From CAZDBA01 sp964503615 (GTDB lineage Bacteria > Planctomycetota > Planctomycetia > Pirellulales > Pirellulaceae): a DNA stretch of 64,000 nt. This document shows, piece by piece, positions 1-8,477 of this stretch. Position 1 is the stretch's first letter. Each line of letters opens with the position of its first letter. Under the pieces are notes generated by a model. It made no database searches and was not told where the DNA came from. It saw nothing but the letters and a program-made list of their open reading frames with translations. The position numbers and the translations under genes are program-made. Location of the stretch: positions 1 to 64,000 of the forward strand of contig CAZDBA010000004.1 of the NCBI GenBank assembly GCA_964503615.1, read 5' to 3'.

Positions 1-1333
1 GCGGTTCGATAAAGCCGTTGACGATCATCGTGCTGGCCTCAGCCTCCGACAATCCGCGGCTCATGAGATAGAACAATTGTTCTTCACCGATTCGCGAAAC
101 GCTGGCTTCGTGGCCGACCGTAACATCCTGCTCGTCGATCTCAATGTAAGGATAAGTATCGCTACGGCTTTCCGGATCCAGAATCAAAGCATCGCAAACC
201 ACGCTGCACTTGGAATTAACCGCGCCCTTTTCGACGCGAGCCAAGCCTCGATAACTACTGCGGCCGCCGTTCTTGGAAATTGATTTCGAAATGATCGTTC
301 CAGTCGTGTCAGGAGCACAGTGAACCAGCTTCGCGCCGGCATCTTGATGCTGTCCTGCACTTGAGAAAGCGATGGAAAGAATCTCACCGCGTGCACCCGG
401 TTCCATCATGTAAACGGCAGGGTACTTCATCGTGAGTTTTGATCCGAGGTTACCGTCAACCCACTCCATGACCGCGTCCTCATAGGCAAAGGCACGTTTG
501 GTGACCAAATTGTAAATATTGTTGGCCCAGTTTTGGATCGTGGTGTAACGACAGCGAGCGTTCTTTTTCACAACGACTTCGACAACGGCCGAGTGAAGTG
601 ATTCGCTAGTGTACATCGGGGCGGTACAACCTTCGACGTAGTGAACCTGTGCCCCTTCGTCGACGATGATCAATGTCCGCTCGAACTGCCCCATGTTCTC
701 TTCGTTGATGCGGAAATAGGCCTGGAGTGGAGCCGTGATTTTCACGCCAGGCGGAACATAGATGAACGATCCACCGGACCAGACAGCGCTGTTCAGTGCT
801 GCAAATTTGTTGTCTGCCGATGGAATTATTTTGCCAAAGTACTCACGCAACAGTTCCGGGTGCTCGCGAACGGCGGTATCGGTATCGGTAAAGATCACAC
901 CTTGGTCGGCCAACTCCTTTTGGATCGAGCCATAAATGACTTCCGATTCAAATTGAGCTTTCACGCCCGCAAGGTACTTTCGCTCCGCTTCAGGAATGCC
1001 TAATTTTTCGAACGTGTCCTTAATCTCAGCAGGCACGTCGTCCCACGATTTACCCTGATCGGTGGTCGGTTTCAGGTAGTAGTAGATATCCTGAAAGTCC
1101 AACTCGATGTCTCCGCCCCACTCAGGCATCGGCTTCGAATTGAAAATCTTGAGTGCTTCCAAACGAAACTCAAGCATCCATTCCGGCTCGCCTTTGATTT
1201 CTGAAATTTGACGTACGATCTCTTCATCGATTCCCTTGCGTGCTTTGAACACAGCTTTGGTTTCCGTTTTGAAGTTGTACTTATTGATCTCAGTTGACTT
1301 GAGCTCTTGGCTTTCGGTGATGTCGGTTGACAT
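1..1333 (-). CDS. sufB: SufB, Fe-S cluster scaffold subunit of SufBCD (3' end outside window)
   Basis: Fe-S cluster assembly scaffold of the cytosolic SUF system, working in a SufBC2D complex with the ATPase SufC. The reading frame opens at ATG 1331-1333 (MSTDITESQELKSTEI) and stays open to the left edge, giving about 444 residues; SufB is normally about 470-480, so roughly 30 C-terminal residues are missing. Recognisable SufB stretches include SGGSFIYVPPGV, VDEGAQVHYVEGCTAP, TIQNWANNIYNLVTKR and the C-terminal DEQDVTVGHEASVSRIGEEQ. It lies 58 bp downstream of sufC on the same strand and is presumably co-transcribed with it and the SufR-like regulator. The order sufR-sufC-sufB differs from the common B-C-D order. 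Family call is very secure. Confidence 0.96.
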   Translation of the reverse strand, partial: MSTDITESQELKSTEINKYNFKTETKAVFKARKGIDEEIVRQISEIKGEPEWMLEFRLEALKIFNSKPMPEWGGDIELDFQDIYYYLKPTTDQGKSWDDVPAEIKDTFEKLGIPEAERKYLAGVKAQFESEVIYGSIQKELADQGVIFTDTDTAVREHPELLREYFGKIIPSADNKFAALNSAVWSGGSFIYVPPGVKITAPLQAYFRINEENMGQFERTLIIVDEGAQVHYVEGCTAPMYTSESLHSAVVEVVVKKNARCRYTTIQNWANNIYNLVTKRAFAYEDAVMEWVDGNLGSKLTMKYPAVYMMEPGARGEILSIAFSSAGQHQDAGAKLVHCAPDTTGTIISKSISKNGGRSSYRGLARVEKGAVNSKCSVVCDALILDPESRSDTYPYIEIDEQDVTVGHEASVSRIGEEQLFYLMSRGLSEAEASTMIVNGFIEP

Positions 1334-1391
1334 TGAATTACCTGTAGGTTTGTTTGGATTCGACTTAGAACGAGAAGATTGGCTGGCCGGA

Positions 1392-2201
1392 TTAGGTTGC
1401 AACCGCTTCTTCGGCATCGTTTACGGCTGCGGCATCGGGATACTGAGTTCGAATTCGCTCGTAACCTTTCTCGTGCAACTCAACCGCCAACTCTTTGCCA
1501 CCTGTCTCGACGATCTTTCCGCCAAGGATCACGTGGGTGAATTCAGGCGGGTTGTGTGCGAGAAGTTTGTCGTGATGGGTGATGATCAACAGGCCCATTT
1601 TTCCGTGGCCGATCTCGTTGATACTTTGGCTGGCAAGCCGCACCGCATCTGCGTCCAATCCCGAATCAGTTTCGTCCAGGATCGCAAAGCTGGGTTGCAA
1701 CATTGCAAGCTGTAGGATCTCAGCTCGCTTCATCTCGCCGCCAGAGAAACCATCGTTCACATAACGACGTGCAAACTCGGGATCCATTTGCAACTGAGAC
1801 ATCTTTTCCTTGACTTCCTTTCGGAACTCACGCATTGGAATCAGATCCTCACCTTCTTTACGATCCGGGTTGCGAACATTTGTGGTCGCGTGGCGAAGGA
1901 AGTCAGCCATCTTGACCCCAGGAATCGCCATCGGTCGTTGAAAGGCCATAAAGATCCCGGCGCGAGCTCGTTCGTCGGCTCCCATTTCCAGAACGCTTTC
2001 GCCGTTGAGAACGATGTCGCCTTCGGTGACTTCGTAATTGGGGTGGCCCATGATCACCAGACCAAGTGTGCTTTTGCCACTACCATTGGGACCCATCAAG
2101 GCATGCGTCTCGCCTTTCTTGAGAGTCAGGTTAACGCCACGAAGGATTGGTTTGCCTTCGATTTCCACGTGGAGGTTTTTGATTTCGAGAACGTCTGACA
2201 T
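1392..2201 (-). CDS. sufC: SufC, Fe-S assembly ABC ATPase
   Basis: Cytosolic ABC-type ATPase that energises Fe-S cluster assembly on the SufB/SufD scaffold. From ATG 2201 the protein is 269 residues, slightly longer than usual SufC (about 250). Walker A GPNGSGKST is at about 37-45, the Q-loop MAFQRP near 85-90, the signature FSGGEMKR at 152-159 and Walker B AILDETDSGLD at 173-183, followed by the H-loop ITHH. I chose ATG 2201 (MSDVLEIKNLHVEIEG) because it begins where SufC homologues begin and has a purine-rich GAAAGAA just upstream; an in-frame start at 2228 would add nine residues. It lies between the SufR-like gene (109 bp upstream) and sufB (58 bp downstream). Confidence 0.96.
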   Translation of the reverse strand: MSDVLEIKNLHVEIEGKPILRGVNLTLKKGETHALMGPNGSGKSTLGLVIMGHPNYEVTEGDIVLNGESVLEMGADERARAGIFMAFQRPMAIPGVKMADFLRHATTNVRNPDRKEGEDLIPMREFRKEVKEKMSQLQMDPEFARRYVNDGFSGGEMKRAEILQLAMLQPSFAILDETDSGLDADAVRLASQSINEIGHGKMGLLIITHHDKLLAHNPPEFTHVILGGKIVETGGKELAVELHEKGYERIRTQYPDAAAVNDAEEAVAT

Positions 2202-2310
2202 TTCTTTCAATTCCAATTCGTACAACAATTTCTGCTGAGATTCTATTTATATAAACCGCACTCGTAAGCCGAAATTTCCCGATTCCGGTGCGGATTCGAA
2301 GCTTTTTCGA

Positions 2311-2925
2311 TTAAGCCTGTTTTATGGCCTCAAATGAGCAACAACGATCACCATTTTTGCGGCATTGACAAAGGTTTACGGGGCTACCCAGTGCAGTTGC
2401 AAACATCCGTTTTTCGACCTCACAAAAGTGGTGCTCATCGTCCTCCAAGTCCGGATACGGACATTCGAGCACTTGCACGACCGGCAATTGCCCGCTGGTA
2501 TCCACATTAATCGGGACGGACCGATCGGTGAAAAACTTACGAACTAAACCTAACCGTTCCTCAAGCGTGTCGCCGGACACCTCCAAAGCGTAGGTGCTGG
2601 CCAATCGCTCAGTCGCAGCTTTTAGCACTTTTTGCCGAACAGAAACGTCTTCGATCGCATGGATCTCCTGCCAAAGCACTTTGGCTAAGTCAGAAAAGTT
2701 GTTTCCACAACTACGACGCCCCTCTTCGGTAAGTAAATAGGTATGGCTCGGACGACCACGACCTTCGCTGCTTTTTTGACGACATATCAAACCGGACGAC
2801 ATCAACCGAACGAGCCGCTGCCGAATCGCATTGGCCGTTACACCCATCGAATCGACCAGCGCAGTGATCGTCATCGGTTGCATACGCAACGAATTGATCA
2901 GTTGTTGGTCACCCTCGGTCAGCAT
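2311..2925 (-). CDS. SufR-like winged-helix regulator with C-terminal cysteine cluster
   Basis: Probable Fe-S-sensing transcription factor controlling the downstream suf genes. Residues about 5-60 form a winged helix-turn-helix (TITALVDSMGVTANAIRQRL, wing EGRGRPSHTYLLTEEGR). The C-terminal half carries Cys155 and Cys168 (a C-X12-C pair as in SufR), then Cys186, Cys188, Cys195 and Cys196, plausible ligands of a sensor cluster. I chose ATG 2925 (204 residues), where the HTH of this family starts. A longer frame to a TTG at 3198 exists, but its extra 91 residues look non-coding and would fill the divergent promoter of the symporter. By analogy with SufR it would repress suf when the cluster is loaded; that is inference from position and cysteines. 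Confidence 0.85.
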   Translation of the reverse strand: MLTEGDQQLINSLRMQPMTITALVDSMGVTANAIRQRLVRLMSSGLICRQKSSEGRGRPSHTYLLTEEGRRSCGNNFSDLAKVLWQEIHAIEDVSVRQKVLKAATERLASTYALEVSGDTLEERLGLVRKFFTDRSVPINVDTSGQLPVVQVLECPYPDLEDDEHHFCEVEKRMFATALGSPVNLCQCRKNGDRCCSFEAIKQA

Positions 2926-3197
2926 GACTTGATCGCAAAAAAGCAAAGAGTTAGTGGGCACACTTGCCACGAGCCGGTTGGTTCGACAATGGTTGCCGGC
3001 CTCCGACCTATCGCGAACGTATGCTAACAACCGGAAACATTTTACACAACTCATTATGTGAAAAACATGTTTACCCACGGAAAATGGCGTAAATGATTGA
3101 CCGGACACGGTTTGTCGGATAAAAATCTGAGCTGACACCCGCGAAATTTCCGCCCAGAACCGTTCTTTGCCCGTTTGATCAACGACTGAGAGTCTCA

Positions 3198-4937
3198 ATG
3201 AAGTCTCAATCTAAGCAGTTCCGTCTTCTATCTGTTTTGTTAGCCACCCTCTTTTTAGGGATAACATCTAATCTGTCTGCCGCTCCGCAAGATGAACAAT
3301 CCAACGCGGAAGAAGTCACGGTTAAGAAAGCCGAAAAACCAGCTGGTGAAGACGACGCAAAAGCAGGGGACAAGGAAGCTGAAAAACCAAAAGACGCAGA
3401 GGTGGAAAAAGAAGGTTTCGACAAAAAGATCGACAAAGCTTTTGGGGCGGCAACGGGCTGGTTCGTTAGCGGTATCTTCTACGGGATTCCAATCATGGAA
3501 GGCGTCGAGGTTCCTTGGGTTCTTTTCCCGCTAGTAATCGGCGCGGTCTTTTTTACGCTCTTTTTTGGCTTCCCGAATATTCGCTACTTTGGCACCTCGC
3601 TCAATATTGTTCGAGGAAAATACGACGACCTCGAAGAGGGCGGCAGCACTGAGATCTCTGAATCCAGCGTGTCGAGTGTTGAGGGCGACAACCCGGACAC
3701 GATTCGTATCGAAGGTCACGATGGAGAAGTCTCTCACTTCCAAGCGCTCACTGCTGCACTTTCAGGAACGGTTGGTCTGGGAAACATCGCTGGCGTTGCA
3801 ATTGCGTTGTCACTCGGTGGTCCCGGTGCAACGTTTTGGATGATCATTTGCGGTCTATTGGGAATGTCGTCCAAGTTCGTGGAATGCACACTGGGCGTCT
3901 GTTACCGTGAGATCGATAAAAGTGGAACCGTATTTGGCGGTCCTATGTATTACCTAAGTAAAGGCTTTGCGGAGAAAGGCCTTGGTTCGGTGGGAAAAGT
4001 CCTTGCAGCCGCTTTCGCCGTGATGTGTATCGGCGGTTCGTTCGGTGGCGGAAACATGTTCCAAGCCAACCAGGCGTTCCAGCTGTTTGAAACCCAAACG
4101 GGCATCGAAAGTGGTTACGGATGGCTGTTTGGTTTAGTGATGGCAATTCTGGTCGGCATTGTCATCATCGGCGGGATCAAAAGCATCGCCAGTGTGACGG
4201 ATAAAATTGTCCCACTGATGGTTGGTGTTTACGTGCTGGCTTCGATCGTTGTACTAGTTGTGAATATTGGCGAGATTCCCAAAGCCGTAATGACGATCAT
4301 CAATGGCGCCTTTGCTCCGGCTGCGATTGGTGGCGGTATCGTCGGGGTGATCGTTCAAGGTTTTAAACGGGCTGCTTTTTCGAATGAGGCTGGTATTGGT
4401 TCGGCTTCAATTGCTCACTCTGCGGTCAAAACCAAACACCCGGCCAGCGAAGGATTGGTCGCTCTACTGGAACCGTTTATTGATACCGTTGTCGTCTGCA
4501 CGATGACCGCTTTGGTCGTTGTGATCAGCAACTTTGACGGTTCGGTAATGAGCTACGGGACTAAGGTTGGTGACGATGCACAGGCCGTCGTTGCGACATC
4601 GGGCGCTTTTGCCGAAACGATTTCATGGTTCCCGTGGGTACTGATGGTCGCCGTAATTCTGTTCGCCTTTAGCACCATGATTTCCTGGTCGTACTACGGC
4701 TACCAAGCGTGGTCGTATTTGTTTGGGCGAAGCAAGACTCAGGAATACGTTTATAAGTTCCTGTTTTGCGTTTTCGTTGTGATCGGCTCTGCAGCGAGCC
4801 TAGGGTCAGTTGTCAATTTCTCCGACGCGATGATCTTCGCAATGTTGGTTCCCAATATGATCGGGCTCTTTTTCCTCGCTCCTCGGGTAAGAGAAGAGCT
4901 GAAAAAATACATGGAAGCAATCAAGAATTCGAAATAG
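3198..4937 (+). CDS. Alanine/sodium symporter-type amino acid carrier (AGCS family) with signal-peptide-like N terminus
   Basis: Inner-membrane Na+-coupled amino acid carrier of the AGCS family. The family motifs SGTVGLGNIAGVA (189-201) and GGPGATFWM (207-215) are present, followed by many hydrophobic spans and SNEAGIGSASIAHSA. Two features are unusual. Residues 1-29 look like a cleavable Sec signal (hydrophobic SVLLATLFLGITSNLSAA), followed by about 45 highly charged Lys/Glu/Asp-rich residues before the first core helix. An acidic loop (about 140-180) also precedes the first signature. At 579 residues it is longer than typical AGCS carriers (about 450-490). The start is the first ATG, 272 bp from the divergent SufR-like gene. 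The substrate (alanine or glycine) is inferred from the family. Confidence 0.92.
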   Translation: MKSQSKQFRLLSVLLATLFLGITSNLSAAPQDEQSNAEEVTVKKAEKPAGEDDAKAGDKEAEKPKDAEVEKEGFDKKIDKAFGAATGWFVSGIFYGIPIMEGVEVPWVLFPLVIGAVFFTLFFGFPNIRYFGTSLNIVRGKYDDLEEGGSTEISESSVSSVEGDNPDTIRIEGHDGEVSHFQALTAALSGTVGLGNIAGVAIALSLGGPGATFWMIICGLLGMSSKFVECTLGVCYREIDKSGTVFGGPMYYLSKGFAEKGLGSVGKVLAAAFAVMCIGGSFGGGNMFQANQAFQLFETQTGIESGYGWLFGLVMAILVGIVIIGGIKSIASVTDKIVPLMVGVYVLASIVVLVVNIGEIPKAVMTIINGAFAPAAIGGGIVGVIVQGFKRAAFSNEAGIGSASIAHSAVKTKHPASEGLVALLEPFIDTVVVCTMTALVVVISNFDGSVMSYGTKVGDDAQAVVATSGAFAETISWFPWVLMVAVILFAFSTMISWSYYGYQAWSYLFGRSKTQEYVYKFLFCVFVVIGSAASLGSVVNFSDAMIFAMLVPNMIGLFFLAPRVREELKKYMEAIKNSK

Positions 4938-4954
4938 CTTGCGCCGATAATCCC

Positions 4955-4992
4955 GGCGTTCCTATCTAGTTTTTTATCTAGCCGGGAACGCC
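4955..4992. terminator. Inverted repeat between convergent genes, possible bidirectional terminator
   Basis: GGCGTTCC (4955-4962) is complementary to GGAACGCC (4985-4992), with CTAG blocks and a T-rich segment inside the loop. It sits immediately after the symporter stop and overlaps the last codons of the convergent minus-strand gene. There is no classic U-tract outside the stem, so the terminator role is inferred from position. Confidence 0.45.
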
Positions 4993-5609
4993 GTGATGAC
5001 TCGTGTTTCTTTCTCCAGCACCAGACGCAGAACGGTTAACGGTTGGCCTTTTCCGTTGCGGCCTCCCTTGCGTCCGATCTTGCGATCCATTTCGATATCG
5101 TAGGCGACTCGCTCCCTGTCTGGCTTGGTGTTCAGCACTTTCCGGGAACCCGATTTCACCAAACGATAGGCCTCGTCAATCGTCTCGAAAATCTCGTTCT
5201 CGCCCAGCGCAAAGACTCCGTGAACCGGCTTGGAGCGATCGTCTTTGGCGTGATCCAGAACGTGCTGATATCGGTTCTCACCCCGGTCTCCTACGTAGTA
5301 AGTCAAACCTTCAGGCGACCTCAGAACATATCCATCACGCTCCAATCGGAAATCTGAGTCACTCGTTTTGCCAGCGCCTCCTGAATTCTTCCAGTTGGTG
5401 TCGACGTCGAATTTCGGTGAGTCGGATGAATCGTCATCTCGACTATTGGTCGCAGTCCTGTTTCCCCCCAACGTGCCCGGTTTGAGATTTAAGATTTTCT
5501 CAATTCCCGCACGTCCTGAAAAAACGGCTACGCCAATCAAAACTGCGGCGATTATCCCGAACTTTATCCAGGGAATGTTCTTTTGTCCGTTCTTGCTAGT
5601 GAAGTTCAT
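4974..5609 (-). CDS. Membrane-anchored protein with a BECR/EndoU-like (nuclease-fold) C-terminal domain
   Basis: A 211-residue protein. One N-terminal transmembrane segment (about 14-31, WIKFGIIAAVLIGVAVFSG) is followed by a low-complexity Asp/Ser/Gly linker (about 50-85) and a compact C-terminal domain (about 90-211). The tail runs YQHVLDHAKDD, then KPVHGVFALG, a helix with TIDEAYRL, RVAYDIEMDRKIGRKGG and the terminal VLEKETRVITAFP. This His...H-x-x-H / Lys-x-x-His-Gly-Val-Phe / Thr-Ala-Phe-Pro layout resembles BECR/EndoU-type RNase domains of polymorphic toxins, but here it is tethered to the membrane, with no immunity-like neighbour visible. The nuclease role is inference from the pattern only; the membrane anchor is clear. 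It may instead be a domesticated, non-toxic version of the fold. Confidence 0.6.
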   Translation of the reverse strand: MNFTSKNGQKNIPWIKFGIIAAVLIGVAVFSGRAGIEKILNLKPGTLGGNRTATNSRDDDSSDSPKFDVDTNWKNSGGAGKTSDSDFRLERDGYVLRSPEGLTYYVGDRGENRYQHVLDHAKDDRSKPVHGVFALGENEIFETIDEAYRLVKSGSRKVLNTKPDRERVAYDIEMDRKIGRKGGRNGKGQPLTVLRLVLEKETRVITAFPAR

Positions 5610-5748
5610 TGAAACGAGGGGGTAAGAATTTGTTTAAGGGTGGTTTGCTCATTCTAGGTTGGTAAGTCCATTTGTAAACAAACGGAGGCCGCATGACCTG
5701 AGAATCATGAAGCCTCACTTGTTCTAGGACAGTTCTTGTTTTTAGAAC

Positions 5749-7611
5749 TTATCGCTGTTTAAACGGCAGACGCGTTTGAGTACCCTGCGCGGGACGGTCC
5801 GCTACCCGAGCTCCAACGCCTGCCTGGCTGGTGCCCAGCAAAAAGTTGTCGATCTGAGCTTCGGCGGTCATACGCTCAAAAAAATCTCCCATCGCGATGT
5901 TGAGCTTTTTCTGAAAGATATCACGATGCAAATGTTCTTTGACATCGTCTGGATTGGTAATTTTGGGTGTTGTTCGACCGCGACACATGAGAACGACGTA
6001 TTGCTCATTCACCTGAACAACATTCGAGATTTCGCCTTTCTTCAAACGGAACGCTTCATTTTCAAGTTGAGACATTCCAATATGGCGTTGGATCGGTTGT
6101 ACCTCACCAAAATTCGCCTGCGACGTTGGATCGACGGAGTATTGATTGGCGAGCTTTCCAAAATAGTCTTCCGACTTTTCAGCCATCGCCATCTGCCAAA
6201 CTTTGGTCGCTGTTCGATGATCATTGAAAACGATCATAAGTGCTTCAACGCGGGGGCCGTAGTTTGACTCGAATCCTTTCTTCATATCTTCTTCTGTGAC
6301 TTGCACAGTGGGCGAGACCAGTTTCTTCAAAGCCGCTGAAGGCCAGACTTGGTCTTCCAGATAAAATTCGGTTTTGCTGGTATCACCACGCGTGACAAAC
6401 TCTAACCATGCTTTTTGATCGATCGAGCCGTCTTGGTTTCGATAGCCAAGTCCTTCAGCAGCTTCGGTGATCTCTCTTGAGATATCTTCATCGGTAACTT
6501 GCATCGAGTTTTCGGCCAACGTTTGCTTGAGAATCGTTCGATTGATTTCGGTCGAAAGCATAACAACGCCAAACTGTGCGATACACTCTTCGGCAAGGTA
6601 GCGCCGGGTCACTTGAGTTCCGTTAACGATCGCTGCAATGCCAGGGTACTGTTCACGAAGTGCGGGGTCGTTGTGAACATTAACAATTTCCGCGCCATTT
6701 TGAAGTGTTCGCGCTAGTTCATGAGCCGTGGAAGCGAGTTTGACTTTGGAGATCTGCTCGACCAAGCGCTCATGGACCGCCATTAAACCTTCATCGCTAA
6801 GTTTTGTCTCTGGATAAATCCGTTCGCATTTGAGAATCACAAATTGATCTTCTGCCACCTGCATCGGCTGGGAAACTTGCCCGGGCTCCAATGAAAAGAC
6901 AACCTGTTCCATTTTCTCGTTGGCCACGTGGCGGGAAATCGGAGGAAGCAATCCGCGAACCGAGGCGCTTTGTGGGTTGATCGAGTGGTCTTTGGCAATC
7001 GTGCCGAAATCCTGTGCGTTTTCACCGGTCACCATCGACATAATCTGGTTAGCAGATTCAAGGTCTCGGCAGACGATCTCGCGGACCTGAACTTTGGAGC
7101 CGTACTCGATATCTATTTGTCGTTGCAGCTCTTCTTGAGTGACTTCCAATTTGCCTGCCGCCAAACGACGCAAGGCGACATCGTGCCAGATAAAATCGTT
7201 TTTCAAACGGTCGGGTGTCAGGTTTCGCCTGCCACAAATCAAGTTGACCCAGTGATCGGCGGCCATCTTGAATTCGCTTGCGCGAGCCGTGATCTCGTCG
7301 TTGATATCTTTCTCAGTGATCTTGATGCCCTGACGTTGGCATTCGTTGTACACCAATTGTTTTTTGATGATCGACTTCAGAACATCTTCACCGAATCTTC
7401 GTACGCATTCGTTTGCCAGATGTTGTCGTGAGATGGGCTGACCATTGATGACCGCCATGGTGTCAATTTGCTGGTCCGACGGTGGGGTAGTTTGCTGTTG
7501 AGCTTGCGCTTGCAAGGACGTGAGCGCCAGAACAAGCAAGATCGCTCCGCCTGTGATCACTCGGGCTTTGGGAAGCAATTGGGAAACGTTTTTTGGGAGC
7601 ATTTGAGCCAT
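5749..7611 (-). CDS. Secreted parvulin-type peptidyl-prolyl isomerase with duplicated SurA/PpiC units
   Basis: A 620-residue exported folding factor. An N-terminal hydrophobic segment (about 18-38, ending LQAQA-QQ) is a Sec signal or anchor. The protein then holds two copies of one unit: a SurA-like helical region starting (A)VINGQPISRQHLANECVRRFG (about 53) and IVNGTQVTRRYLAEECIAQFG (about 330), each followed by a parvulin/PpiC domain. The two PpiC domains (about 170-275 and about 450-560) are recognised by LEPGQVSQPMQVAEDQFVIL and LKKGEISNVVQVNEQYVVL. Such proteins act as periplasmic chaperone/PPIases on outer-membrane or secreted clients. The C terminus is Gln/Arg-rich. The gene stands alone, with no obvious operon partner. 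Confidence 0.9.
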   Translation of the reverse strand: MAQMLPKNVSQLLPKARVITGGAILLVLALTSLQAQAQQQTTPPSDQQIDTMAVINGQPISRQHLANECVRRFGEDVLKSIIKKQLVYNECQRQGIKITEKDINDEITARASEFKMAADHWVNLICGRRNLTPDRLKNDFIWHDVALRRLAAGKLEVTQEELQRQIDIEYGSKVQVREIVCRDLESANQIMSMVTGENAQDFGTIAKDHSINPQSASVRGLLPPISRHVANEKMEQVVFSLEPGQVSQPMQVAEDQFVILKCERIYPETKLSDEGLMAVHERLVEQISKVKLASTAHELARTLQNGAEIVNVHNDPALREQYPGIAAIVNGTQVTRRYLAEECIAQFGVVMLSTEINRTILKQTLAENSMQVTDEDISREITEAAEGLGYRNQDGSIDQKAWLEFVTRGDTSKTEFYLEDQVWPSAALKKLVSPTVQVTEEDMKKGFESNYGPRVEALMIVFNDHRTATKVWQMAMAEKSEDYFGKLANQYSVDPTSQANFGEVQPIQRHIGMSQLENEAFRLKKGEISNVVQVNEQYVVLMCRGRTTPKITNPDDVKEHLHRDIFQKKLNIAMGDFFERMTAEAQIDNFLLGTSQAGVGARVADRPAQGTQTRLPFKQR

Positions 7612-7810
7612 TTCGGTTCCTCTTTAAACCGATGATTTTATTTCACGGCCGAACTACATATTCAACCGCAGCGCGCTAAAACACGCACAAATTTGCCCCC
7701 TGGCCAGCGGAGTATAGAAACCGGTTTACTTCGCGGCAATACAGATTAGTGGCCGGCTTAAAGAGCCGTTTTGATGTTGAACGAGCCACTTACAGACACT
7801 CGCTAGCATT

Positions 7811-7841
7811 GAAAAAGGATGCCCCGTTGCTGGAGGCATCC
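7811..7841 (-). terminator. Hairpin with U-tract on the minus strand
   Basis: GGATGCC (7817-7823) pairs with GGCATCC (7835-7841). Read on the minus strand the stem is followed directly by TTTTTC, the form of an intrinsic terminator. No minus-strand gene is visible upstream of it, so it may insulate the PPIase gene from transcription coming out of the repeat region. Confidence 0.5.
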
Positions 7842-7871
7842 TCTCGAGTTACTGGGGTGAGCGTTGGGTCG

Positions 7872-8099
7872 TTAACGCGTCCAGGCTGTGATTTTATTAG
7901 CCGCTCTGGCCGCTCTGGCAGTTCTGNNNNNNNNNNNNNNNNNNNNNNNNNNNNNNNNNNNNNNNNNNNNNNNNNNNNNNNNNNNNNNNNNNNNNNNNNN
8001 NNNNNNNNNNNNNNNNNNNNNNNNNNTTAACGCGTCCAGGCTGTGATTTTATTAGCCGCTCTGGCCGCTCTGGCAGTTCTGGCCGCTCTGGCAGTTCTG
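7872..8099. repeat. 9-nt tandem repeat (GCCGCTCTG / GCAGTTCTG) with a 55-bp direct repeat flanking a 100-N gap
   Basis: The 55 bp at 7872-7926 recur exactly at 8027-8081 on the other side of the N run (7927-8026). Both copies end in the 9-mers GCCGCTCTG, GCCGCTCTG, GCAGTTCTG, and the right copy adds two more 9-mers to 8099. The block also begins with TTAACGCGTCC, close to the core of the dispersed palindromic repeat. Most simply this is a longer tandem array that the assembler could not span, so its true length is unknown. Confidence 0.85.
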
Positions 8100-8207
8100 A
8101 TATGACATTACTCAGGCCGGAGGCCAGTACATGAACCGCCAGTGGCGTAATCCGGCTCACGCTACCGGCCGGCGGGAAATGCATCGGCCTTCGGGCTAAA
8201 ACAAAGA

Positions 8208-8250
8208 AACAGCTTGCCTTCCTCGCTAACGCGTCGGACGTCCGGTTTCC
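8208..8250 (+). repeat. Dispersed intergenic repeat, copy 1
   Basis: Reads AACAGCTTGCCTTCC, then CTCGCTAACGCGTCGG, then a diverged end with GGTTTCC. The same blocks occur at 18880-18922, 21936-22008 and 42480-42555, always between genes. Confidence 0.8.
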
Positions 8251-8260
8251 AAGCAAGCTT

Positions 8261-8280
8261 TCAGTCCTAAGTAGGACTGA
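8261..8280. repeat. 20-bp palindrome
   Basis: TCAGTCCTA-AG-TAGGACTGA: two 9-bp perfectly complementary arms with a 2-nt centre. It is too tight to be a normal RNA hairpin loop, so a DNA-level role (operator or replication-slippage product) is as likely as any RNA role. Confidence 0.7.
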
Positions 8281-8477
8281 GCCCCGGTAGTTAAATACAC
8301 AAGGTGTACGATTTATTTGCACGGCCTTGAATATTCGTTTAGGTTTTAAATTGCGGCGTGGGCTTGAAAAACGCGCACCGCAGTAGACCATACTTGGCAA
8401 TGAGGGGCTGGGGCTCTCGTTTTGGCGAGGGCAGGAAATCGAAGAGGTTTCTTAAATTCAAAATAAGGAATACCGAA

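Larger units (their letters stand above)
7612..8477. other. Gene-free, repeat-rich stretch containing an assembly gap
   Basis: No convincing coding region on either strand. It holds a terminator-like hairpin (7817-7841), a 9-nt tandem repeat array broken by 100 N (7872-8099), a copy of the dispersed palindromic repeat (8208-8250) and a 20-bp near-perfect palindrome (8261-8280). Nominal open frames crossing the N block are artefacts of the undefined bases. Confidence 0.75.

Noticed and set aside
2926..3198. N-terminal extension of the SufR-like protein to a TTG at 3198
   Set aside because: The extra 91 residues do not resemble the family and would remove the divergent promoter region.
7749..8030. 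Plus-strand frame across the first N block
   Set aside because: Open only because N is not a stop; the defined part is repeat sequence.
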